DNA of 64,000 nt from Sisyra terminalis (Eukaryota; Arthropoda; Insecta; Neuroptera; Sisyridae): positions 25,215,282 through 25,279,281 of the forward strand of contig OY292277.1 in the NCBI GenBank assembly GCA_958496175.1, in the 5' to 3' direction. The position numbers and the translations under genes are program-made. Of the stretch, positions 46,806-57,812 are shown piece after piece. Below the pieces are notes generated by a model. That model made no database searches, had not been told where the DNA came from, and saw only the letters and a program-made list of their open reading frames with translations. Position 1 is the stretch's first letter, and the number at the start of each line of letters is the position of its first letter.

Positions 46806-48055
46806 TAAGGACAAAAAAAAAATATTACAAACGAATAAAACCAATAATAAATTGTACAATTTTTTAATTCAAGAACAACGTAATCGATTTTGATGAAATT
46901 TTGTATTTAGAAACTTATTTTTTATCTAGCTTATTTTTTATCCTTGATAACGTTAACATCATTATGGAAAAAAATATATATAAGAGGAGAATTCTACATA
47001 CACATAACTGAGGACTGAAAAAAAATCTATATTTACACAACCGTGTGTGGTATCGCTGATTAGACTAATAAAATTAACAAAAATAAAAATATTTTCACGT
47101 AAATCATTAAATAATTGGTGAGATATACGGTTCTAAGGAAGTAAAAATTTTGTTTCTGAAGATATTTATATGATTAATCTTTATTTGAAAAATAGCAAAA
47201 ATTGTATTAGTATGATCACGAATATCACGAAGACCAATATTTTCCAAAGTGAGGTACGCGTATCCCGAGGGTTACAGGAAGAGTTTGGTATACGTTAGAA
47301 GTACGCTTACTATGGCACAACTCTTGGTGCAGCAAAATATATTTTTGTGTAACAACTGAATAGCTATTGGCCAACCATCCGATCCAAAATTTATTGGTAT
47401 AAATTTTTAATAGACAATTTTAAAAACCTTTTCATAAATACATTTTTTATGTTGGTTAAAATCTAAATTTCTCCCAAAAACGTTAGTGTGGAAGTTTATA
47501 TTTGTTTATTAGTTATTAATTTATTGAATAATAATATTAGAATATAGGTATATTTACTTTTACCATTCGAAATTTGAATGTATTACTTTTTAGTAAAAGA
47601 TTCGGAGAATATACTATGAAATAATTTTTGGAAGTTGACTTCATTTGTGTCAACAAAAGATAAATTAATATAATTTAATCGTATAATTCAAGTATGAAAT
47701 ATGAATAGTTAGTACACAATGCTCAACCAATTGACGTAGTTTAGTAAAATTGAAAATAAATACAAACTTCTTGTGAATCAGGTAAAATATGGTGTTAACA
47801 AATAAATAAAAAACAATCGATGTCATAAAACGGTTTTGCCAAGAATTTCAAAGTTAAATGATAATATTATATTTAGTAAAATAACCGTTTTTTTACCTAA
47901 GAAGGTATTGGATGATACATAGTATGTATTGTTTTACCTTGTCAGCCCCCCTTGATTTAAATCTTGACTATGTCTATGTTTATTCTTAACAAATATTGAA
48001 AATATTCATTTTATATGCCCTATATTTTTTTGGAAGTATTAATAGTTAACTGATA

Positions 48056-49078
48056 CCCGTGACTTCGCTGCAGGGGTGACTTGGCAATATTTTCTTTGGA
48101 TTTACTGTTTATCGTATATGTTTGTATATGGGATGTTTTAATTCCTTTTGACAAAAAATCCAAAAAATGTATTCATAATTATCTACGAAATACGAAGGTT
48201 ATCTGACGTCTCTTTGATTTAAATAAGTCATTACCGAGAACTTCGTCTGTGTGGCATGATAAAAGTCGTAATATTTTCTAAGTTTTTTATTTTGTTTTTT
48301 AGATTTTCATATTACTTTAATTAAAAAATTATTTTTGCACAATGTTTGGTATATGATATACTGGAGCTTAAACAACGACGCTAGTGCAATTTTTTATATA
48401 TATTGTATTGACAATAGTAATAGCTTCATTATTATTTGAATTATTTTTACTAAGCTTTATTACTCTGAATTATTTTTGGGTTGTTAGACTTGCAGATTCT
48501 ATTGACCATATAGAAATACAAATACGAAAAAAAAATAGGAGACCATAGGATTTGAACCCCAGCACTTTGTGCACAAAGCGGTGATTTTCACTGAGCCATA
48601 AACATATGACACTTATTACAATAATAAAGTTTGTATATTATGTGATTAAAGAGGTTTATATTTCAAAAGGGAAGGGGGCATAAAAAAATTTTTAATTTTT
48701 TAAATGTTTATTTAATATATAATATATATAATTTTATATATACATCTTTGTGATCCCGCGATTACGACGTGTATTATATTCATTAACTTAAGGGTAAATA
48801 TTTAAACTTTCTGTTCTTCTATGCATGTTTTGGATGCATTTTCTTATGATGTACATCTTATCGATAAATATAGTAAGCATAGATAGATTTGTTTGAACTT
48901 TCTACCCCTATTTCAACTCTTTCAATCCTTTTTTCGCAACAAAAGGAAGCCTATGTTCTTTTGTAAGGTTCTAGTATATTTTTGTACCAAATTTCATCAA
49001 AATTCGTTCAGCGGTTTAGGTGTGAAAGCGTAGCAGATAGACGGACAGATTTTTTGTCGCATTTATTATATACAGATA
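48056..49078 (+). mobile_element. RTE-like LINE / nonautonomous relic (GACTTCG...TTCAGCGG 3' tail)
   Basis: The segment starts with TACCCGTGACTTCGCTGC and closes with AAATTTCATCAAAATTCGTTC, AGCGGTTTAGGTGTGAAAGCGT and AGACGGACAGA..TCGCATTTATTATATACAGAT. I recognise this layout from the non-coding ends of insect RTE-type retroposons. A second GACTTCG-type start (ACCGAGAACTTCGTCTGTGTGG) occurs at 48232, suggesting nested or tandem fragments. No open reading frame survives. Similar starts occur near 5985 and 32525. Confidence 0.5.
48527..48602 (-). repeat. tRNA-like pol III promoter fragment (A and B boxes)
   Basis: On the minus strand an A-box-like TGGCTCAGTGA (48598-48588) is followed 29 bp on by a perfect B box GGTTCAAATCC (48558-48548) and a T-run at 48535-48527. 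The T stem and acceptor stem do not pair well, so this is a tRNA pseudogene or a SINE head, not a working tRNA. Confidence 0.4.
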
Positions 49079-50662
49079 TTAAATTGCTATTAAATCTTTG
49101 GAAATTATAGCCAGCGACAGCTAACCAATTTAAATATAATTTTAATAAAAAATAAATAAAAAACAGAACTTACGTTTAATGTTGGCAATATTAAAAAAAT
49201 ATTTTCGAAAAGAAAATTATTTGAAATTTTATTTATTGTTAAGTAAAAATTGGTATGTTTGTTTGTCCCTGGAGGAATGGGAGAGGGGGTAATCATACCC
49301 GTTTTTCTCTTCTACATGTAGACATCTGTATATATATTTTTTAAATTCAGTAAGGCGATTCGATTATAAAAGTGTATATAAAGTTCGATATAAACCGTAT
49401 CCATTTGATGCATAAAATGAAAGTTTAAATTTACGGTTAAAAAATGTGGAAATTTTATATCAATATCAAGCCCGTAAAGTTGTGTTGAGCCCGAAGGGGG
49501 ATTATCTTTCATATAATTGTATTAGACTTGGAAAATTCTTAGAATGTTCTTTTTAAAATTCTTAAAACTAGATGTATCATCCACCAGTCCGTTATTGGCC
49601 ATTGTTAATTCACTCTTTACCAACTTTTTTATTTTGTATGATAAAGTAGTTAAAGTTCAGTCTTAAGTGAAAATTATAAAAAAATTTAAGAAATTTTGTT
49701 GTAAAAAATTATGAGATAATGTACCTATTTTTATCTGAGGACTTTCAATTCTCATTTGAAAAATGAAACAATGATAGGAAAAAAAAGTACACCAAGTATA
49801 CATAAAGTCTGTTGAAATACTTACTTTATTTTGATATCAAAAATAAAAATAAATAAGGATAAAGTTTTATTGTTTTCAAAACAGATAAAAACTAACGATA
49901 AACATGATACAAAGTATTTACAATTTTGGAAAAATTTTAAATTCCAGCAATTTATTTTAACTATAATCAGGTTTCTACTTTTGTTGGTATTCTCTTCCAT
50001 ATAGAACAACTTCAATGAAATATAGAGATTCACGTGAATTGATCGAGATTGATAATGAATCTGGTACGTTTATAAATACAATATACTAAAAATATAGAAA
50101 CATATAGACATATAAACATATATTCTTTTGATTAATATTGTTAACTGTTTTTTTTTAAATTTAATCTAAATAGTAGTTTTCAATACAGGACATTTTAATA
50201 ATCATGTTATATGTAGTTTTGGATTAAAAACATTAATTAAAAATATGTAAAATAAAATATTTAATTGGAAAATGTAAATTTTAAAAATGAAGAAAATGAT
50301 TAAAAAAATAACAGTAAAAATATTAATTTTTAAAAATTTGTAAAATAGACTTTTTAATTATTAAATAAATGTATGTTACTAATTAACATTATGTAGTCGG
50401 GCATTTTCCCGCCAAATCGCCAAAAATAGGCTTTTCGTAAAATATTCATATCTTTCGAACTGTTTTATATTTTTCAACAAAACTTTTTGTGGATACAAGG
50501 ATTATTGAAGGATTTATTACAGGAATCATTTTTTGACCATAAAAACTTCCGAGTATCTAATTTCTCATTTGAAATCTGTTTCTAATTTTCATCACGTACA
50601 GTCTCAATTCAGAGTAATTCATACCTTATTTTTTAATTTCTCTGGAAGAACGATTTCTAATT

Positions 50663-51045
50663 GCTGGGCCGGATTTAGAAGGCAAGCGGAGCTACAGCCC
50701 CGGAGCCTTCATAAAAGAGGGATCCTCACAATAGGTACTTCGGAAAAAGATTCAAATTTAGACTAGTAAACATTAGTAAACAACTTTTCCTTTGATATTT
50801 TTTTTACGTTTTACCTTTACCTACAGTACTTTGTACAAACATGATTAATAATCATATGGATCAGAGAAATCATGAACGATTTTTCGGTGAAAAAAGCTTT
50901 GAAAGTTCCGTTCGTATATGCTAAAATTTAGTTTCTTCTTTTCGACTGAAAAAATCATCCATTTTATTTGAAAAAAATTTAGGGTCAGGAGGCTTCCACT
51001 TCTTTGTTGCCCTGAGGCATGCAGACCTTTAAATCCGACCCTAAT
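50663..51045 (+). repeat. GGGCCGGAT nonautonomous element, copy 2
   Basis: It starts TGCTGGGCCGGATTTAGAAG and ends CAGACCTTTAAATCCGACCC. Internal blocks GCTACAGCCCCGGAGCCTTC, AACAACTTTTCCTTTGATAT and CTTCTTTGTTGCCCTGAGGC match copy 1. It ends about 35 bp before the recent LINE insertion. Confidence 0.65.
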
Positions 51046-51080
51046 GAATTGATAAACATATGATGTCTTAAAGTATTATA

Positions 51081-52124
51081 ACTGAGCAACCGATGCTTCC
51101 AAATCAAAATGGACGATCAGCTATCAGAGGAAAAGCATATCCACTCGGGGGTACCTCAGGGATCAGTATTGGGTCCAATCCTCTTCAATCTGTACGTTGC
51201 GGACCTTCCGTCACCAGACCACTGCATAATCTCAATGTACGCGGATGACATCGCCATCTTCAACCTGGACAAAGATCTTCAAAGGGCCGTTCAGAAAACC
51301 CAGCAGTCTATCAACCACCTATCTTCCTGGTTCAGTAGATGGAAAATTCTCATAAATCCATCTAAAAGCGTCGCAAAAATTTTCTCTCTAAGACGTTTCT
51401 CCAACCAATTGGAGCCTATCGTGTTGGATCACATGGAAATTCCGTGGTGTGAGAAAAAAATGCCTGTTAAATATCTGGGTATACTTCTGGACTCGAAATT
51501 AACCTGGCAAAACCACATCTCAAATAAAATCAAAGAAGCCAACACTCGACTCATCCAACTATACCCACTTATCAACAGAAGGTCTCGTCTAAGTATGGAA
51601 TGTTCACTGATGATATACAAATCAGTCATTAGACCACTTCTCACATACTCTTGCGCAGTCTGGCTTCCATCCTCAAAGAAAAATCATAATGAGCTACAGG
51701 TGTTCCAAAATAGAGTCTTGAGGATTATCACCAAAGCTCCATGGTATGTGAGAAACAACCAAATCCATCATGAAATGAGCGTTCCATACTTAAAAGACTT
51801 TCTAACCGCACTCACAAGGAACTTCCTTAACGGCCTAGAAAATTGTCCTAGTGCAGTAGAACTAGGTTTGGGAGAAACCATAAAACATAGAAGGCTGAAG
51901 CGGAAACTACCACAAGAGCTCCAAGAAGTAGTAGATGTTTGACCACAAGACCAAAAACCAAACAACAAATAAAAAATAAAAAAATACAAAAGACAGAGGA
52001 ATGAAGTTCGACTCCTCCAGCTACTGAAACGCCGCTAAAGACCAATTGCCCGACATCACCACCATGATATAGCGACACACCGCTGAACTGGTGCAAAATA
52101 CACAAAAGTCCACAAAAAAAAAAA
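51081..52124 (+). mobile_element. 5'-truncated jockey/I-type non-LTR retrotransposon with A-tail and target-site duplication
   Basis: The insertion begins at 51081 and ends in an 11-A tail (52114-52124). It is flanked by the exact 10-bp direct repeat AAGTATTATA (51071-51080 and 52123-52132, the AA being shared with the tail). This is the signature of target-primed reverse transcription with 5' truncation. It carries the 3' half of the reverse transcriptase frame followed by a roughly 180-bp 3' UTR. An uninterrupted frame and perfect duplications point to a recent insertion. Confidence 0.88.
51082..51942 (+). pseudogene. Reverse transcriptase C-terminal half of the truncated LINE
   Basis: The frame opens as LSNRCFQIKMDD directly at the insertion point and runs to a stop at 51940-51942. 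It shows GVPQGSVLGPILFNLY (RT motif 4), YADDIAIF with the catalytic Asp pair (motif 5), VKYLGILLDSKLTW (motifs 6-7) and the downstream thumb region (LLTYSCAVWLPSS, LQVFQNRVLRIITKAPWYVRN) typical of jockey-clade elements. The endonuclease and the N-terminal half of RT are missing, so it cannot move by itself. The protein ends soon after the thumb with no RNase H domain, unlike the older relic at 43.6-44.3 kb. Confidence 0.9.
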
Positions 52125-53195
52125 GTATTATAGTCTTATAAGTCCTTAAGCCCCCGACAATGACTCTTTAAACCGATGCCAATTGGTGACAAAATTTAAC
52201 CCAGTTTTGTAGAAACTGTTAAATTGATAGAAACAAATATTTTATCTCTTTAAATGAGACACATTTTTATTTTATTGAATTAAAAGTTTTACATTTTTTA
52301 ATTCAGATTAGCCTAAAAAAGTCCTAATATTTTCGCAATTATCCATCATAAAACTTATAATTTCATTGTCACCAGCTACTCTATTAAACTATATTGTAAA
52401 AGATACATTTAAATGATTGAATACAAAATAAAAACGGCGAACTTTTAATGACCATTTATTTTGTTATAATTCTCGATGGATTTAGATACAAATAAATTTG
52501 CATAATTAGGCAATAAAAATATTTATTTCATATATTAGTATGTCTGTTAAACATAAAGATTAATTCAATGGAAGATCTTCAAATATATATGGTACATGAT
52601 TGAGACATCGTTACATAAATTGTGTTCAAGTAGTTTTTGCCTAATCAAAAATTTAGCTGTCTGATTAAATTCGTTAAGATCATTTTGGACTTCATTGCTA
52701 TTCCCCTAAAGTAATTTGAATTAGTCGCATATTATAGGCAATAGCGAAGCCGATTCGAAACTCTTGAATTGGTTCGTTGTATTCGATAAACCTGTTAAAT
52801 ATTTATGATACTCAAAGAAATGACACTAATTAATAATAAGAAATATAGTGTAGTGCAAAAAAAATATTAGAAAGGAGTAATTCATGTAGCTTAGAATAAA
52901 TTATAACTTTTACAAACGAAACATTTAGCATTTAGTTTTGTACTGCAAATTGCAATGTTGTTTTCTGTAAAAGTGAACAAATTGTAGACTTTAAATTTTA
53001 TGTTAAGCCTCAGGGTAGTCGTAATAATGATGCGACATTTTTTTGGTTCAACCTTTTTAATGCCAACATACAGTAATCCAACTATGAGTATAATATGAAT
53101 AGTATGTCTGTGGTTTTCCCGCCTAAATTATATTTAAGCATTGTTTTAAAGATATAAAAATGAATCCTGAAAGTGAGATTAACAATAATAATAAT

Positions 53196-53846
53196 TAGTA
53201 TATGACCGAAACTAGTTTTTACGGCCGAAACCGAATTTCGGCATCAATCTCAGTTTCAATCGCAACCGAAACCGAATCTTCCATATAAGGCCATGTTTTC
53301 GTAGGAAAAATGTTAATCATAATTAGTCAGTCATTACTTTTAAATCCTCTAAGTATTTATTAATTATTTACTCTCTATTATTTGAGCTAATCATTAACAT
53401 AACATATTATCATTTCTTATTTCAAATAAATTATTTATGCTGAAATAAGGCTTTGACTTGACAGAAATGCATCTATTATTTCTTTTTAATTTTAGTTACA
53501 AATAGCATAATATATAAAAAAGTTACAAAATAAAATAACTTTTTACTTTATATGTTTAAGTGTACAAAACACAAAATACTCTTTCTTAGATCTTTAAAAC
53601 AAAATAATATCTTCTAAACTTTGGTCAGTTTTCTCTAGAACTTAAAAAATATTGAAAATAATTTTAATGATCTGATAATTATCAATATTCATAATTGAAG
53701 AAACTAATATCATATGTGAGAAACAATGATTTCTCAACATTTTCATTTCACGAATTCAGTTTCAGTCGTAGTTTCGGCTTGATGACAACCGAAACTCGTT
53801 TTTTGACCGAAACCGAAACCGAAACCAAAAGTTTGGTCAAACACTA
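53196..53846. mobile_element. hAT-like nonautonomous element (CCGAAACC family) with 8-bp target duplication
   Basis: The termini TAGTATATGACCGAAAC and the inverse of TAGTGTTTGACCAAAC lie at the two ends. The flanks ATAATAAT (53188-53195) and ATAGTAAT (53847-53854) match at 7 of 8 positions, as expected for a hAT-type 8-bp duplication. Subterminal CCGAAACC repeats are dense at both ends. There is no coding capacity. Confidence 0.65.
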
Positions 53847-55589
53847 ATAGTAATTGTTTAAATAAAAACCTAATAAAATAAAGAAAGGTTGGAACTAAAA
53901 GTATTGTATTTTAAGAAAGTATTTTGGAAATACATATATTTGAAAGTATAGTCCTTATAATAATCCTTTATTCTTATCCTTATAGCGTAATCCTTAAGTG
54001 GTTAATGTCTGATTCTAGAATTGTAAAACTATTTCCTCAACGTTCTTCCTTCACTTTTCATTAAAATTCATTTTTTATTTAAATTATTTAAAATTTTTAG
54101 ATATTTGGTCTATTGTTTCGATATTAAAAATTTAATGAAAAATTAAATAACTCAGAAGCAGGGATTTTTTCTCTGAAAGTATTGAGGCAAAAAAAATATT
54201 TTTAATTCCATAAAAATTACTATTAGTATTTCCTATCCAGTTATAAACCAATGAAGTAACTGGGATATTGTGTATACTACTGTTAAAATTTAACAGTATA
54301 ATTCGTTCGTGTCAGTGTAAGCACTAACGTCATACTCTTGTTAAAATATTAATAGCTCTAAAATGTGTATATACTATCCTGTTAAACTCGTAACTATATA
54401 CTTTCCACAATCTTAGCACCATTTACATTACCATTCACTACTGTATATTCCCATTTATATGTATAAATAGATACTCTTAGCTCTTAGCCTTCTATAACAC
54501 TAGCGAAGGTAGAAGAATTGAAATCAGATTTAATCACACATCGAATAATAATCGATCCTTGGATGTAAGAATTTGGTGTATTTTATCGTCGAAAAATTCT
54601 TAAATTAGTATTGCGACTATTCTTAGACTTCAAGTATAATTCGTAAGTCTATATTATTTATAATTTCTACATATATACAGAAAACACAAATCGAATTAGC
54701 CTTAGACTATTAAAAAATAAAAATTCCGCAAGTTTGGTAAAAAAATACAAAAATGATTTTCATTCTGTAGTTGGCTCAATCTAAATTTTAGTGGTTCCTT
54801 CTCTGTAACAACTTAAAAGTCACTAAGCACTACAAGATTGATGAAGAACTCAAGGAAAGTGGACACACGGACACAACTACAAAAAATAAAAAACGATTTT
54901 AAAAAGTGTGTTTTCTTCATTTATATAACACTATACATACTAATTTCAACATTGATTTCTCATAATAATTTGATGAACTTCTGATATTGTATTTTACTTA
55001 AATTTTAAAGAACCAACAAAAGAATCAATAATGAGAATTAAGTATTCACTTAAATTTGATTAAATTGACTTAATGACATAGTTTTTATTTGTAGTTATAT
55101 GATGGACTCGCTGTCTTTAATTATTCATTGCCACAGCCACAAAAAAATTATACATCCTAATGAAAAATTAATCCACTATCAATCAATATACAGGAGTAAA
55201 AACAAATCATCATCAAATATTCTGCAATAATTAAGAAAACTTTTTCAATAAAGAAACGTCAGGAAATAAAAAAATAATGCAAACATAATTATGTATTTTG
55301 TTTATTTCATATAACATAATTATTTACATAATTATTTAATTATTTGGAGATACAAAACAAAAAATAAAAAGAGCAAAGACCGTAGTTTGAGTAAAATTCT
55401 TTGTCTTGTTGGTTTTAAGTACTCGTAATTCATAATAATATACAGATCGATAGTCCTTTATTTAAAAGTATTCTTTCAAACATGGAAAACAGCAAAGGAC
55501 TCAGTATTAAAATGATTAATGGAAAGCTTAGTTTTTACATATGCTAAACCCATTCACTTCTGATCCATAGAAAAAAAAATGAGAAAATT

Positions 55590-55920
55590 TTTTAAGGCAT
55601 AAAAATGATTTTCATGGTTAAAAATGTGAAAAATTGTGAAAATTATTATTATTTTTATAACAACCACTCAATGGTCAGTTTATATCTCGGTTTCAATACG
55701 CGTACTGAAGCATACAGTGACGTCATAAAGCATTCATAAGCACGCTTATCATTTTCGGACTCTCGTTTGTTCATTAAAATTAAAACTTTTTTCTGCTAAA
55801 ATAAAAGTTTTTTATAACGAGAAACTGGTTTTTCCTCACTTTAATAATATCCTTTATTGATTAAAAAAATATGTGCTATGGTCTAGTACAACTTTGCAAT
55901 TTTGGAACTAAAAACCTATT
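55590..55920 (+). repeat. Dispersed repeat with TGACGTCA, copy 2
   Basis: The series TATATCTCGGTTTCAATACG, ATACAGTGACGTCATAAAGC, CATAAGCACGCTTATCATTT and TTTATTGATTAAAAAAAT matches copy 1 block by block. No open frame is present. Confidence 0.6.
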
Positions 55921-56121
55921 TTCTTTGAAAGTGAAATATAAACTCGCATTTTTATATTCTTTATTTTCGATTTATTTTGGCTTCTCCTAGAATAATCTAT
56001 TCTTAAAAATTCGTCGTAAATATTACGTTCTCTCCTAGAAGAGTGTAACAATTGTAATCGCATTTAGGGATAAAATTATTCTTTTAGGTGGTATTTACGT
56101 TTTTACAAGTCAATATATACA

Positions 56122-56262
56122 AGTTACTACCCGTGAATTATTCACAGCCAACACTGACACAAACTGACAAATGGCAAATTGGTAATTGAATGAAATTGAA
56201 ATAACAGTTGAAACAAATGACAATAATTAGTTAATTCAAATTTGAGACAATGTTTATTATAT
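56122..56262 (-). repeat. TGTCATTTGTTTCAACTGTC repeat, copy 3
   Basis: The minus strand reads GTCTCAAATTTGAATTAACT, TTGTCATTTGTTTCAACTGT, CATTTGTCAGTTTGTGTCAG and a CACGGGTAGTAACTTG end. The three copies together define a unit of about 145 bp. Confidence 0.6.
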
Positions 56263-57812
56263 TGGCCGGCGTATATAATATTGTGATATAACAATATTGC
56301 AAACATATGTAAACAGGGAATATCCTGTTTAGAAATTACAAGTGATAACGGTGGCTACCAACTTGTTTAGTTGTTATAAACAGTCATATAAAATTCATTC
56401 TAAAATTATTTTGTGCTCTATATAATTATGGACTTTTTAACCAATTATTTTTAGGTAGGATTTCATATTTAATTGTATGATTTATTTATTTAATAAATAT
56501 TTTTAGTCATTGGTCAAGTCTTTCCTGAATTCTCGATTACACATATACTTATAGTATGATATATGTTTGTCTATTATTATATTGATTTTATAGGGTCCCA
56601 ATAGTTGAATACCTTTATCTTATTTAAGGTTTAGTTATGGTCTTTGTGAAAATTAAATTTTAATTAAAATAATATTATTTATTATTATATAATATATTGT
56701 CATAAGTAGAAACATAAGTTTTAAAAAGCGTAAGATAAGCACAACGATTATAACAATGGATAGTTAATAAAAGTGTTTCCGACGGTATTGGAATAATTGT
56801 TTGATTTTAATTAAATTTTAAATTAGTTACAATTCGTATACATAGTATATGCTTAAAACGATTATATTTGAGCCATTGTGGTATATTCACAGGTTAAAAA
56901 AACTTTAATAAGATTATTACCTAATTGACAAAATTTGAAACACCATAAAAATGCATAGTAAAAAGTAAACTATTCGTTTATATTTTTATGAACTAAATAC
57001 TTTAAAGAAATGGAAAATATTTCAATAGCTCTCATATTTTCAATACGTATACATATATCTATAACTTCTTAAGTTTCGTAAAATCATAAAATTACTATTG
57101 CATATATATACTTATAAATTAATAAACTAATAAATTTTGTAAACCAAGGTTTCTATTTTTCTTAGCTTTATTTTTAAATTTCAAATTAATATCAATCGGG
57201 CAAACAATCGATACCTCGATTTTTACAAGTATACCTCTAATATATGTCTATAGATTTTAATGAATAAAATAATAAATTTTAATAAAATTAGGTAGAGAAT
57301 GCAGTGTTATGGGTCATTGATATTATGTGGACTATATGCCACATTTAAAATGTGAAATATTCATTATAATTAAAAAATAAAATTTATTTCTTACAATACA
57401 TGTGGTATACCTGAATGTAACACAAGACAAGTATCTAATAATAACGTTATTTTTTTCTATAATGATATATTTTTTCAAGTTCCAGTTTTCTTGATCAAAT
57501 ATGAGTAGCAAAAAAAGAATATAAGAGAAAATAAAATGACACAATTTTTTTCAGTACTGTATAATCTATTGATAATTTTATTTGTTTAGATTTATTACAA
57601 TTTGATTGAAATATCTTTTTTATCTCTTTTTCAATTGGAATTTTCTATTTACTTTGTCAAAGAAGAATGACTAATGAGTTTTGTTTATTTTTCAATTTTC
57701 GCCAGATTCTTTGAAAAATTGAAATCTTCTTTGTAATACAAGTTTGACCGAAATTATTTTGTGGTTTCTTTGACGAACAATAATAAAAGACACTTCTTTT
57801 TATCCATTTCAG

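Larger units (their letters stand above)
37233..57812 (+). other. Proposed 20.6-kb first intron of the transporter gene, transposon-filled
   Basis: The region starts at the GTAAGT donor and ends in TATCCATTTCAG before the first coding exon. No conserved coding exon was recognised inside. It holds MITEs, SINEs, two LINE relics, an RTE-like tail and several dispersed repeats that are listed separately. If the first-exon assignment is wrong, this is intergenic DNA plus an intron of unknown length. Confidence 0.4.

Noticed and set aside
48527..48602. A functional tRNA gene on the minus strand
   Set aside because: A and B boxes are good but the T and acceptor stems do not pair; kept only as a tRNA-like fragment.
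51429..52105. Minus-strand frames in the LINE
   Set aside because: Shadows of the reverse transcriptase frame and its 3' UTR.
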